Source: an uncultured Dorea sp. | Lineage (GTDB): Bacteria; Bacillota; Clostridia; Lachnospirales; Lachnospiraceae | Assembly (NCBI GenBank): GCA_934307335.1 | Contig: CAKRCL010000026.1 | Coordinates: 1 to 21,514 of the forward strand | Reading direction: 5' to 3' | Length of the DNA stretch: 21,514 nucleotides | Shown: piece after piece, positions 1 through 7,135 of the stretch | Numbering within the stretch: position 1 is the stretch's first letter | Layout of the letters: each line of letters starts with the position of its first letter | Translations under genes and position numbers: made by a program | The notes under the pieces: generated by a model | Seen by the model: the letters and a program-made list of their open reading frames with translations, nothing else | What the model was told of the DNA's origin: nothing | The model's database searches: none

Positions 1-37
1 TTTTTTGTGAAATATAATTACTGTTGTATTTATAAGA

Positions 38-81
38 AAAAGGACGCATGAAAAAACTTTCGTTTTTTCACACGCCCTTTT
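38..81 (-). terminator. Probable bidirectional intrinsic terminator
   Basis: An imperfect hairpin pairs 38-57 with 62-81 around a TTTC tetraloop. It has a 9-bp inner stem (TGAAAAAAC with GTTTTTTCA) and an outer AAAAGG/CCTTTT stem. T-rich sequence flanks both sides, so it could end transcription from the minus-strand gene at 149-595 and from whatever lies to the left. Nothing else is evident in bases 1-37. Confidence 0.7.
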
Positions 82-148
82 ATTGCCATGCATCCTACAA
101 AATCAGTCTGTGACAGATTCTGTAGGTGATTTATTTCCGTATAAAATT

Positions 149-595
149 TTATTTATTATCTTTTTTAAATCTGGCAAAAAATCCTTTTTTCTTCTCTGGT
201 GTCTCCAGTGCACCACGCACGCCCTTAACGCCGGTAATGTAGATACCGCTTACTGTTGCTTTTACTTCTTTTTTAACAGGAATGAGCGGATAAATCTGAG
301 CATCACACATCAGTGTCATAATTCTCGGTCCGACTTTCGCCTTGACAACCGGAACTTTAGAACGGCGGAGATACTTTGGAGTATTGTCGATGACAACCTG
401 TGGAAGTCCGGAATCTTTTAACTTCATCTTGCCCTTATCGATAATCAGCATAGACATAGTCTGTGCGACAGCATCTAACTGCTCCTGTTGTTCAGCCTGC
501 TTTTTCTCAGCTTTCTTACCAAAGAAATACAGTGCGACACAAGCGATTATCAGTACGACTAAAATTACCAGTAAAACAATCGATAATGTACTCAC
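149..595 (-). CDS. Small membrane-anchored protein of unknown function
   Basis: I do not recognise a named family. The N-terminus is one strongly hydrophobic segment (about residues 4-25, rich in I, L and V). A charged K/E/Q-rich stretch (about 27-45) may form a short coiled coil. A basic domain of about 100 residues follows and ends in a lysine-rich tail. This suggests a bitopic membrane protein with a cytoplasmic soluble part. The start is GTG at 595. The AGGAGG ribosome binding site lies 7 bases before it, inside the 21 bases that an upstream in-frame ATG (616) would add, so that ATG is very unlikely to be used. With GTG the protein is 148 aa. It is monocistronic, has its own promoter (640-668) and ends in a hairpin terminator. 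It is divergent from the lipoprotein gene at 817. Confidence 0.75.
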   Translation of the reverse strand: MSTLSIVLLVILVVLIIACVALYFFGKKAEKKQAEQQEQLDAVAQTMSMLIIDKGKMKLKDSGLPQVVIDNTPKYLRRSKVPVVKAKVGPRIMTLMCDAQIYPLIPVKKEVKATVSGIYITGVKGVRGALETPEKKKGFFARFKKDNK

Positions 596-639
596 GAGTA
601 ACCCTCCTATATTCATCTAATGTCATTTACACAAATCAC

Positions 640-668
640 ATTGTATCATTCTTTCTATAGAAGTGCAA
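640..668 (-). promoter_or_regulatory. Promoter of the 149-595 gene
   Basis: On the minus strand, TTGCAC (668-663) and TACAAT (645-640) are separated by exactly 17 bp. This is a good sigma-A type promoter, about 45 bases upstream of the GTG start. Confidence 0.6.
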
Positions 669-719
669 GGAAAAAACAGAGTAACCGGCTCATGAAACGT
701 GAAATATATGTGAAAAGTA

Positions 720-748
720 TTTTCAACTTTTGGTAAATGTGTTATAAC
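720..748 (+). promoter_or_regulatory. Promoter of the FKBP lipoprotein gene
   Basis: TTTTCA (720-725) and TATAAC (743-748) are spaced by 17 bp, about 70 bases before the start codon at 817. The -35 is weak and the -10 is reasonable. Confidence 0.45.
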
Positions 749-816
749 TAAAGATAGCGTTCGCACGAGCGTGGAATCAGAATAACAAAACACAGAAGTT
801 TTAAAGGGGTAAGAAA

Positions 817-1875
817 ATGAAGAAGAAATTAGCAGCACTTTTCTGTGCAACACTTGCAGCTTCCATGATCCTTGCAGGTTGCCAGGCAAGTAAAGGTCTG
901 GAGACAGATAATCTGAAGATCACACAGTATAAGGGCGTAGAAGTAAGCGCAGTAGATAAACCGGAAAAAGTGACAGATGACGATGTAGAACAGTATATTC
1001 AGTCTCAGCTTGTAAGCAGTGCAGCAACGGCAGGAATTACTGATCGTCCCGCTCAGAATGGAGATACAGTAAATATTGCATTTGTAGGAAAGGTTGACGG
1101 AGAAGTATTTGAAGGTGGGTCTTCTGATAATTCATCTGTAGAGCTTGGCTCAGGTTCTATGATTGATGGGTTTGAAGACAGCATTGTTGGACATAATGTT
1201 GGAGATACATTTGTGTGGGATGGAAAATTCCCGGATGAGTATTCAAATGCACCAGATCTGGCTGGTAAGGCGTGTGAATTTACAATTACATTGAATTCTA
1301 TTGTGCCAGAACTTACAGATGACTGGGTAACAAAAGTATCAGATAAGTCTAAGACAGTAGAAGAATATAAAAAAGAGATTAAAAAGACACTGGAGGACCA
1401 GAGACAGGAAGATTATGACAGCACCTTGAGATCAGAGGCATGGCAGGCAGTAGTAGATAACACAACTGTTGAGAAATATTCTAAAAAACAGCAGGCTGCA
1501 ATCGATGAGATGAAGAATTCTCTGATTGATTCTTATAAAACTTATGCACAGAGCCAAGGAACAGATTATGAGACATATATTACATCTTCCGGACAGTATA
1601 CAGTAGAGAGCTTTGAGAAGAAAGTAGAAGAGGCAGCACAGGAATCAGAAAAACAGACAATGATTGCTGAAGCAATTGCAGATAAAGAGAATATCAAGTT
1701 AGATAACAAGACATATAAAAAGATGTTGAAAGAATATGCAAAGACATATAATTTTGAAGATGGGGCTGCTATGGAAGCGGCATATACTAAGGATACTTTG
1801 AAAGAGGCAATGATTGCAGATCTGGTAAAAGACTGGCTGGCAGATAATTGCATTCAGAAAGCAGATGATAAATAA
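817..1875 (+). CDS. Trigger-factor-like FKBP peptidyl-prolyl isomerase lipoprotein
   Basis: This is a predicted surface lipoprotein of 352 aa that resembles an exported trigger factor. A signal peptide (MKKK plus hydrophobic core) ends in the lipobox LAGC with Cys22. Residues about 60-160 look like an FKBP-type peptidyl-prolyl isomerase domain (NGDTVNIAFVGKVDGEVFEGG, then a GSGSMIDGFEDSIVGHNVGD segment). The rest is a charged, helical domain like the trigger factor C-terminal chaperone arms. In the family such proteins catalyse proline isomerisation or hold unfolded proteins. Here it would act outside the membrane on secreted proteins, which is inference from the signal peptide. The start is supported by an AAAGGGGT ribosome binding site. 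It is monocistronic, with a promoter upstream and a terminator at 1925-1971. Confidence 0.85.
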   Translation: MKKKLAALFCATLAASMILAGCQASKGLETDNLKITQYKGVEVSAVDKPEKVTDDDVEQYIQSQLVSSAATAGITDRPAQNGDTVNIAFVGKVDGEVFEGGSSDNSSVELGSGSMIDGFEDSIVGHNVGDTFVWDGKFPDEYSNAPDLAGKACEFTITLNSIVPELTDDWVTKVSDKSKTVEEYKKEIKKTLEDQRQEDYDSTLRSEAWQAVVDNTTVEKYSKKQQAAIDEMKNSLIDSYKTYAQSQGTDYETYITSSGQYTVESFEKKVEEAAQESEKQTMIAEAIADKENIKLDNKTYKKMLKEYAKTYNFEDGAAMEAAYTKDTLKEAMIADLVKDWLADNCIQKADDK

Positions 1876-1924
1876 CATTTGTACTTCGAAAAATCAATGA
1901 TTAGAATAATTAGATAACAGTATC

Positions 1925-1971
1925 AAAAGCGCTGGTTAATCAGTTAACAATGATTTATCAGTGCTTTTTTT
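1925..1971 (+). terminator. Intrinsic terminator after the FKBP lipoprotein gene
   Basis: The stem AAAAGC-g-CTG-gtt-AATCA pairs with TGATT-tat-CAG-t-GCTTTT around an 8-base loop, and a run of T follows (1965-1971). Confidence 0.75.
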
Positions 1972-2046
1972 GCGCTTTTGTAAAAATAATTTGAAAACAA
2001 TATTTTTATGGGGATGAAATCAAACAAGTGCAAATGCGATATAAGC

Positions 2047-2075
2047 TTGAGTTATATACATATATTATGTATAAT
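2047..2075 (+). promoter_or_regulatory. Strong promoter of the OPT transporter operon
   Basis: TTGAGT (2047-2052) and a perfect TATAAT (2070-2075) are separated by 17 bp. The predicted transcript starts near 2082, which gives a leader of about 60 bases. The promoter lies inside an apparent N-terminal extension of the downstream reading frame (from 2028), which argues that the protein starts at 2142. Confidence 0.75.
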
Positions 2076-2141
2076 ATAAAAAGTACGCTTATGGAAAGTT
2101 TATATGGCGTGCAGAAACTCATAAAGAAAGGTGAGAGGGAA

Positions 2142-4043
2142 ATGAACGAAAAGAATGAGTTTAAACCGTATATCCCGGCCGATAGGGTTATGCCGGAGCT
2201 TACGGTAACTTCCATTGTAATGGGAATGCTTCTGGCTGTAATTTTTGGTGCAGCAAACGCATATTTAGGACTTCGTGTAGGTATGACTGTATCTGCGTCT
2301 ATTCCGGCAGCAGTTATCTCTATGGGAGTGATCCGCGTAATCATGAAGCGTAATTCCATTCTGGAAAGCAACATGGTTCAGACAATCGGTTCCGCCGGAG
2401 AGTCTCTGGCAGCAGGAGCCATCTTTACAATGCCGGCTCTGTTCCTTTGGGCAGAAGAAGGCCTGTGCGATATGCCAAGTCTTGTAGAGATTACACTGAT
2501 CGCACTTTGTGGTGGAGTCCTTGGAGTACTCTTCATGGTACCACTTCGTAATGCGCTGATCGTAAAAGAGCATGAGACACTGCTTTACCCAGAGGGAACT
2601 GCATGTGCAGACGTACTTCTGGCTGGAGAAGAAGGAGGAGCCAATGCTTCAACAGTATTCTCTGGTATGGGACTTGCAGCAGCATTTAAATTCGTTGTAG
2701 ACGGACTGAAAGTACTTCCGTCTGACGTAGCATTTGCATTTAAGTCATTCAAAGGTGAGATTGGTATGGAAGTATATCCGGCACTTCTTGGTGTTGGTTA
2801 TATCGTAGGACCACAGATCGCTTCCTACATGTTCGTAGGATCTTTAATCGGCTGGATGGTGATCATTCCACTGATTTGTCTGTTCGGACCAGATACATGG
2901 CTTTATCCGGCAGATGTAGGAAAAACAATTGCTGATCTTTATGCAGCTGGCGGAGCAGCAAAAATCTGGAGTACATATGTAAAATATATCGGTGCAGGAG
3001 CAATCGCTACAGGAGGAATTATCTCCCTGATCAAATCTCTGCCACTGATCATTACAACATTCCGTGACTCTATCAAGAGCATGAAAGGTGGAAAGAATAC
3101 CAATACAGCTCGTACAGCTCAGGATCTTCCAATGCAGATGATCCTGTTCGGAATCGTAGCTATGATTCTTATCATCTGGGTAGTGCCTGCAATTCCGGTA
3201 ACATTACTTGGAGCAGCAATTATCGTAGTATTTGGTTTCTTCTTTGCAACAGTATCCTCCCGTATGGTAGGTCTTGTAGGAAGTTCTAACAACCCGGTTT
3301 CCGGTATGGCTATCGCTACACTTCTGATTGCTACAATGTCAATCAAAGCAAGCGGTAACACAGGAATCGACGGTATGACAGCAGCTATTGCAATTGGATC
3401 AGTCATCTGTATCGTAGCAGCTATCGCCGGTGATACATCACAGGATCTGAAGACAGGATACCTGCTTGGTGCAACACCTAAGAAACAGCAGATCGGTGAG
3501 TTGCTTGGAGTTGTTGTATCCGGTCTTGCAATCGGTGGAGTTCTGTATCTTCTGAATGCAGCCTGGGGATACGGCGGAGCAGAAGTACCTGCACCACAGG
3601 CAACACTGATGAAGATGATCGTAGAGGGAATCATGGGTGGAAATCTTCCATGGAACCTGGTATTTATCGGAGTATTCTTAGCAATTGCACTTGAAATCTT
3701 AAGAGTACCGGTTATGCCATTTGCTATCGGTCTTTATCTGCCAATTTACCTGAATGCATCCATCATGATCGGTGGTGTTGTTCGTATGTTCATGGATCGT
3801 CGTAAAAATGTTGACGAGGAGACAAAGACAAAGCAGACAACAGACGGAACTCTGTACTGTGCAGGTATGATCGCAGGAGAAGGACTTGTAGGAATCCTGC
3901 TTGCAATCTTCGCAGTATTTGGAATTAACGTAAGTATCGGAGAGAGCGTAAACTTTGGTAACATTGGTGGAGTTGTACTGATGGTTATCATGATCTTATG
4001 CCTTCTGAAATTCTCTCTTTGGAAAAAGAGTAAAGAGAAATAA
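2142..4043 (+). CDS. OPT-family oligopeptide transporter
   Basis: This is a 633-aa polytopic membrane protein. It is hydrophobic throughout and opens with a conserved block after residue 8 (PYIPADRVMPELT, then GAANAYLGLRVGMTVSASIPAA) that I recognise from prokaryotic OPT transporters (oligopeptide transporter family, PF03169). Known relatives carry small peptides or metal chelates, probably driven by proton symport; the substrate here is unknown. A soluble, charged break around residues 310-325 (KSMKGGKNTNTARTAQD) separates two hydrophobic halves. The start at 2142 is chosen because GGTGAGAGGGAA lies just upstream and the promoter lies further upstream within the longer frame. The stop overlaps the next start by one base (TAATG), so it is translationally linked to the PqqD-like gene. 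Confidence 0.88.
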   Translation: MNEKNEFKPYIPADRVMPELTVTSIVMGMLLAVIFGAANAYLGLRVGMTVSASIPAAVISMGVIRVIMKRNSILESNMVQTIGSAGESLAAGAIFTMPALFLWAEEGLCDMPSLVEITLIALCGGVLGVLFMVPLRNALIVKEHETLLYPEGTACADVLLAGEEGGANASTVFSGMGLAAAFKFVVDGLKVLPSDVAFAFKSFKGEIGMEVYPALLGVGYIVGPQIASYMFVGSLIGWMVIIPLICLFGPDTWLYPADVGKTIADLYAAGGAAKIWSTYVKYIGAGAIATGGIISLIKSLPLIITTFRDSIKSMKGGKNTNTARTAQDLPMQMILFGIVAMILIIWVVPAIPVTLLGAAIIVVFGFFFATVSSRMVGLVGSSNNPVSGMAIATLLIATMSIKASGNTGIDGMTAAIAIGSVICIVAAIAGDTSQDLKTGYLLGATPKKQQIGELLGVVVSGLAIGGVLYLLNAAWGYGGAEVPAPQATLMKMIVEGIMGGNLPWNLVFIGVFLAIALEILRVPVMPFAIGLYLPIYLNASIMIGGVVRMFMDRRKNVDEETKTKQTTDGTLYCAGMIAGEGLVGILLAIFAVFGINVSIGESVNFGNIGGVVLMVIMILCLLKFSLWKKSKEK

Positions 4044-4408
4044 TGAAAAAGAATAAGAAAAATACGCAGCAGATCAATTATCTTGACCTGATTCCGGTAA
4101 GACCGGAAAAACTCGGCTGGCATATAGACCGCCGGGAACGGGTCGTATTAGAAGTGAAGAATGAGGGCTTTTTCAATCGGATCGCACAGACATATTTCCA
4201 CAGACCGCAGACGACGAAAGTTCATCTGGATGTGCAGGGAAGTTATCTGTGGCCGTTGATTGACGGAGAGCGGACAGTGATGGAACTGGCCGCCCTTCAG
4301 AAAGAACGTTTTGGAGAAGCAGCAGAGCCGCTGTATCCAAGAATTGTGAAATATTTTCAGATTTTAGAGAGTTATCATTTTATCAGCTTTAAAAATATGG
4401 AAAAATAA
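4043..4408 (+). CDS. PqqD-like protein (RiPP recognition element fold)
   Basis: This 121-aa soluble protein resembles PqqD. Its C-terminal half has the hallmark LWPLIDGERTVMELA motif, then a helix ending IVKYFQILESYHFISF. PqqD domains are small winged-helix peptide-binding modules. They normally present a precursor peptide to a radical SAM enzyme in RiPP synthesis. No precursor, radical SAM enzyme or protease is visible here. Instead the gene is fused by a TAATG overlap to a peptide transporter gene. It may therefore bind a peptide or the transporter itself, which is inference. Its stop is directly followed, with no intergenic base, by the stop of the convergent LysR gene, and no terminator separates them. 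Confidence 0.8.
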   Translation: MKKNKKNTQQINYLDLIPVRPEKLGWHIDRRERVVLEVKNEGFFNRIAQTYFHRPQTTKVHLDVQGSYLWPLIDGERTVMELAALQKERFGEAAEPLYPRIVKYFQILESYHFISFKNMEK

Positions 4409-5278
4409 TTATCTGTACTGCAGATATTCGAGAAACCGCTTTACCGCAAGGGAAGCGGTTTTCTTGCTTCTAAGAGCCAGCCCGATACGGCGGTAAGCCG
4501 GAACATCGAGCTCTTTTGTAAGAATGTGATAAGGGATTCGTTGTAAAATCAATTGAGGAAGAACACTGATTCCAAGCCCTTTTTCTACCATGGACATAAT
4601 AGCATAATCATCCCAGGTCATAATATGAATCTTAGGATTGAGACCACAGTTCGCAAAGATATCTGCGGCATCTGAATTCGCGCCTCTTGAAAGTAAAAGA
4701 AAAGGAGCGGATACCAGTTCTTGTACCGGGAATTTAGTGCAGTCTGCCAGTGGATGATTTTCAGGTATAACAGCCATCAGCGGGTCAGCTTCCAAAAAAA
4801 CGGTTTCCAGTTCAGGATTTACTGTTGGGAGGCGTAAGAATCCACAATCCACCCGGCCGGAAATAATCCAATTTTCAATTTCGGCGTAATCGCCGAGCAG
4901 AAGTTCGAAGTCAATATTGGGAAAATCTTTTTGGAATTTCTGGATGATATTTGGCAGCCAGTGAGTTGCAACACTGGAAAATGTACCGATTCGAATTAAT
5001 CCGGATTGCAGACCATGTAATTCATCTACCTGAATTTGGAGTTTTTCATATTCGGTGCAGACATTTTGCGCATAAGGGAGAAGTCTTAGACCATCGGAAG
5101 TCAGACGGACTCCGCCTCTGCCACGCTCCAGAAGAATGATGTTCCACTCCTGCTCCAGATCACTGATCATACGGCTGATCCCGGATTGAGAGTAGGAAAG
5201 AGATTCCGCAGCTTTTGTGAAACTTCCATATTCTACAGCTTTCAGAAAAGCTTGATATTTTTGAATGTTGACATCCAT
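4409..5278 (-). CDS. LysR-family transcriptional regulator
   Basis: This is a 289-aa DNA-binding regulator of normal LysR length. Residues about 5-62 form the winged helix-turn-helix (FLKAVEYGSFTKAAESLSYS, then SGISRMISDLE). Residues about 90-285 form the periplasmic-binding-like effector domain (LIRIGTFSSVATHWLP; a late GLGISVLPQLIL segment). The start is supported by AAGGAG 7 bases upstream. It is divergent from proB, and a perfect inverted repeat lies between them, so autoregulation or control of proB is plausible. It also ends flush against the OPT-PqqD operon. The effector is unknown. Confidence 0.9.
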   Translation of the reverse strand: MDVNIQKYQAFLKAVEYGSFTKAAESLSYSQSGISRMISDLEQEWNIILLERGRGGVRLTSDGLRLLPYAQNVCTEYEKLQIQVDELHGLQSGLIRIGTFSSVATHWLPNIIQKFQKDFPNIDFELLLGDYAEIENWIISGRVDCGFLRLPTVNPELETVFLEADPLMAVIPENHPLADCTKFPVQELVSAPFLLLSRGANSDAADIFANCGLNPKIHIMTWDDYAIMSMVEKGLGISVLPQLILQRIPYHILTKELDVPAYRRIGLALRSKKTASLAVKRFLEYLQYR

Positions 5279-5337
5279 AAAAGGCTCCTTTCAAGTAAAC
5301 AGCTTTATAATCCATATAAAAAAGGATAATGGCTATG

Positions 5338-5356
5338 TTTAATTCCATGAATTAAA
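5338..5356. promoter_or_regulatory. Perfect inverted repeat, candidate LysR operator
   Basis: TTTAATTC-CAT-GAATTAAA is a perfect 8-3-8 palindrome. It sits 60 bases before the LysR start and about 125 bases before proB. It contains the T-N11-A type symmetry common to LysR sites. Binding by the adjacent regulator is inference. Confidence 0.5.
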
Positions 5357-5412
5357 AGCTTTATGATATTAATATATGACTAATACTCATGATAATTATG
5401 AAAAACATTCAC

Positions 5413-5441
5413 TTTTGTAATTGATAAGACTATGGTAAACT
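5413..5441 (+). promoter_or_regulatory. Tentative proB promoter
   Basis: TTTTGT (5413-5418) and TAAACT (5436-5441) are 17 bp apart and about 40 bases before the chosen proB start. Both elements are imperfect. Confidence 0.35.
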
Positions 5442-5481
5442 AAGTGCAGATGAAATGCAAGAGAGAGTGAGGATTTTTATT

Positions 5482-6276
5482 ATGAAACCATATCAGAATA
5501 GAATAGTTGTTAAAGTTGGTACATCAACACTTACAAATGAGCTTGGCAAGAGTGACCTTCGTTGTTTTGACAGACTGGCATGTGTACTGTCAGATATCCA
5601 GAATATGGGGTATGAGGTGATTCTAGTGTCTTCCGGTGCAATTGCAGTTGGAAGAAACAAATTAAAGATGAAGAGTCAGCCTACAAGTATGCGTCACAAA
5701 CAGGCGGCAGCATCAGTAGGACAATGTAGCATTATGTTTTTGTATGATAAATTTTTTGGGGATTATGATAAAACAATCGGTCAGATTCTTTTGAATGCTG
5801 AGGATATTGAACAGGAAGAGAAAAAGGATAATCTGATCAATACCTTTGATGCATTACTTGAGATGGGTGTTATTCCAATTGTAAATGAGAATGACTCTGT
5901 AAGCTATACGGAGATTGAGTCGGAAGAGAGGCTTTTTGGAGATAATGATATGCTTTCTTCTGTAGTTGCAGTTTTATGTCGTGCAAGCAAGCTTATTATT
6001 CTTTCCGATATTGATGGATTTTATGATTGTGACCCAAGACTTCATCCAGATGCTAAGCTGATCGGTGAGATTGATAAGATAGATGATGAAGTATATAAGC
6101 TTGCAGGAGGTGCAGGTTCCAGACGTGGAACAGGAGGAATGCGTACGAAGCTTCAGGCAGCGGCACTTGCAACTTCGCAGGGAATTGATACAATTATTAC
6201 GAATGGAAAGAACCCTGCAGCACTTTATGATATTATCGAGGGAGTTCCGGTAGGAACAAAGTTCAAGGCACAATAA
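5482..6276 (+). CDS. proB: Glutamate 5-kinase
   Basis: ProB phosphorylates glutamate to gamma-glutamyl phosphate, the first step of proline synthesis in the cytosol. The 264-aa protein is an amino acid kinase domain: KVGTSTLT near the N-terminus, VSSGAIAVG at about 50-58, VNENDSV and FGDNDMLSSVVA in the middle, and RRGTGGMRTKLQAA towards the end. It stops there, so it lacks the C-terminal PUA domain of long forms such as the E. coli enzyme (about 367 aa). The start at 5482 is preferred to an ATG at 5455, because GTGAGG lies 9 bases before it. The usual partner proA is not downstream; a terminator follows directly. Confidence 0.92.
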   Translation: MKPYQNRIVVKVGTSTLTNELGKSDLRCFDRLACVLSDIQNMGYEVILVSSGAIAVGRNKLKMKSQPTSMRHKQAAASVGQCSIMFLYDKFFGDYDKTIGQILLNAEDIEQEEKKDNLINTFDALLEMGVIPIVNENDSVSYTEIESEERLFGDNDMLSSVVAVLCRASKLIILSDIDGFYDCDPRLHPDAKLIGEIDKIDDEVYKLAGGAGSRRGTGGMRTKLQAAALATSQGIDTIITNGKNPAALYDIIEGVPVGTKFKAQ

Positions 6277-6298
6277 AAGGTATAGTAGATGATATAGT

Positions 6299-6337
6299 AA
6301 AAACGCTCAGACCTCAATATGAGATATGAGCGTTTTT
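6299..6337. terminator. Bidirectional terminator between proB and the Tat/molybdoenzyme operon
   Basis: AAAAACGCTCA (6299-6309) pairs with TGAGCGTTTTT (6327-6337), with a smaller CTCA/TGAG stem inside the loop. A-run and T-run flank the stem on both sides, so it can serve the convergent transcripts from either direction. Confidence 0.8.
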
Positions 6338-6352
6338 ATAGGTGCTCCTTGT

Positions 6353-6384
6353 AAGAAATCTTTGCGGAGATGAAAAGATTTCTT
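6353..6384 (-). terminator. Additional hairpin just after tatA
   Basis: AAGAAATCTTT (6353-6363) and AAAGATTTCTT (6374-6384) form a perfect 11-bp stem 10 bases beyond the tatA stop. There is no clean T-run on the minus strand, so it may be a weak terminator or a 3'-end stabilising hairpin. Confidence 0.4.
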
Positions 6385-6393
6385 CTTAACAGA

Positions 6394-6573
6394 TTAATCT
6401 TCTTTTTTGCTATTATTCTCGGAATCTTCGGAGATAGAACCGATACTCTTCTTGAATTCTTTAATAGAAGTTCCAATTGCTTTTCCGATTTCCGGTAATT
6501 TGGAAGGTCCAAAGATTACCAGAGCGATAACTAAGATTAAGATTAATTCACTTGTTCCAATTCTTGAAAACAT
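6394..6573 (-). CDS. tatA: Twin-arginine translocase subunit TatA
   Basis: TatA oligomerises to form the pathway by which folded proteins cross the membrane with TatC. The protein is only 59 aa. It begins [10 protein letters not shown], continues with one hydrophobic helix ([20 protein letters not shown], with the conserved FGP-KLPEIG hinge) and an amphipathic helix ([15 protein letters not shown]), and ends in a short acidic/basic tail. A good TAGGAGG ribosome binding site lies 7 bases before the ATG. It is the last gene of the minus-strand operon, 43 bases after the FeS subunit. Both Tat components and their evident substrate are therefore in one transcript. No separate TatB-like gene is present, as in the minimal TatAC systems of Gram-positive bacteria. 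Confidence 0.95.
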   Translation of the reverse strand: MFSRIGTSELILILVIALVIFGPSKLPEIGKAIGTSIKEFKKSIGSISEDSENNSKKED

Positions 6574-6616
6574 AATAATTCCTCCTAAAATAATTTTATA
6601 AGTATAATTTGACTTA

Positions 6617-7135
6617 CTATTTCTTAATGATCAGTGTACTTGCTTTTGTCTCACCACCGACAGACTTTGCACCAGCGTGTTTTGCTTTCAGATCGTCCAA
6701 TTCACCAAAATCAAGGGCTCTGGCATTGCAGACATCCACACATGCCGGATTTTTTCCTTTTTTGATCAGGTCGTAGCAAAAATCACATTTTTTGCATTTT
6801 TTAGCGCTTTCATCAATGGCCGGCGCGCCAAAAGGACATACCTTTGCACATGTTCCGCAACCGATGCAGCGTTCCGTATCAACTCTTACAATTTTCAAAT
6901 CATTGTCGCGGTTCATTGCGCCTGTTGGACAATTCTCAACACATGCCGGGTTCTTACAGTTATGGCAGGATCTGGAATGAAAGCAGACTCGTACAAAAGG
7001 AAAAGATCCTCTTTCTTCGGTTGTTACAGTTCGTAAATTCATCCCAGCATCGATACCACATTTGTCTTTGCAAGTTACAACGCAGGCTTTGCAGCCGGTA
7101 CATTTTGTTTCATCTATAAAAAAACCTTTACTCAT
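6617..7135 (-). CDS. DmsB/NrfC-like [4Fe-4S] electron-transfer subunit of a molybdoenzyme
   Basis: This 172-aa protein has four ferredoxin-type cysteine groups: [15 protein letters not shown] at residues 12-26, [26 protein letters not shown], and [23 protein letters not shown]. The spacing matches DmsB-type subunits, which carry electrons through four [4Fe-4S] clusters to the catalytic subunit. It has no signal peptide. In this family it is exported by piggy-back on the Tat signal of the partner. Its ATG overlaps the stop of the catalytic subunit gene by four bases (ATGA), so translation is coupled. No DmsC-like membrane anchor gene follows, so the electron donor is unclear. Confidence 0.9.
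   Translation of the reverse strand: MSKGFFIDETKCTGCKACVVTCKDKCGIDAGMNLRTVTTEERGSFPFVRVCFHSRSCHNCKNPACVENCPTGAMNRDNDLKIVRVDTERCIGCGTCAKVCPFGAPAIDESAKKCKKCDFCYDLIKKGKNPACVDVCNARALDFGELDDLKAKHAGAKSVGGETKASTLIIKK

Noticed and set aside
2028..2141. N-terminal 38-residue extension of the OPT transporter
   Set aside because: The region contains the strong promoter (TTGAGT-17-TATAAT), and the good ribosome binding site is just before 2142.
4043..4408. Pyrroloquinoline quinone or RiPP biosynthetic cluster
   Set aside because: Only a PqqD-like protein is present; no radical SAM enzyme, precursor peptide or other pqq gene is nearby.
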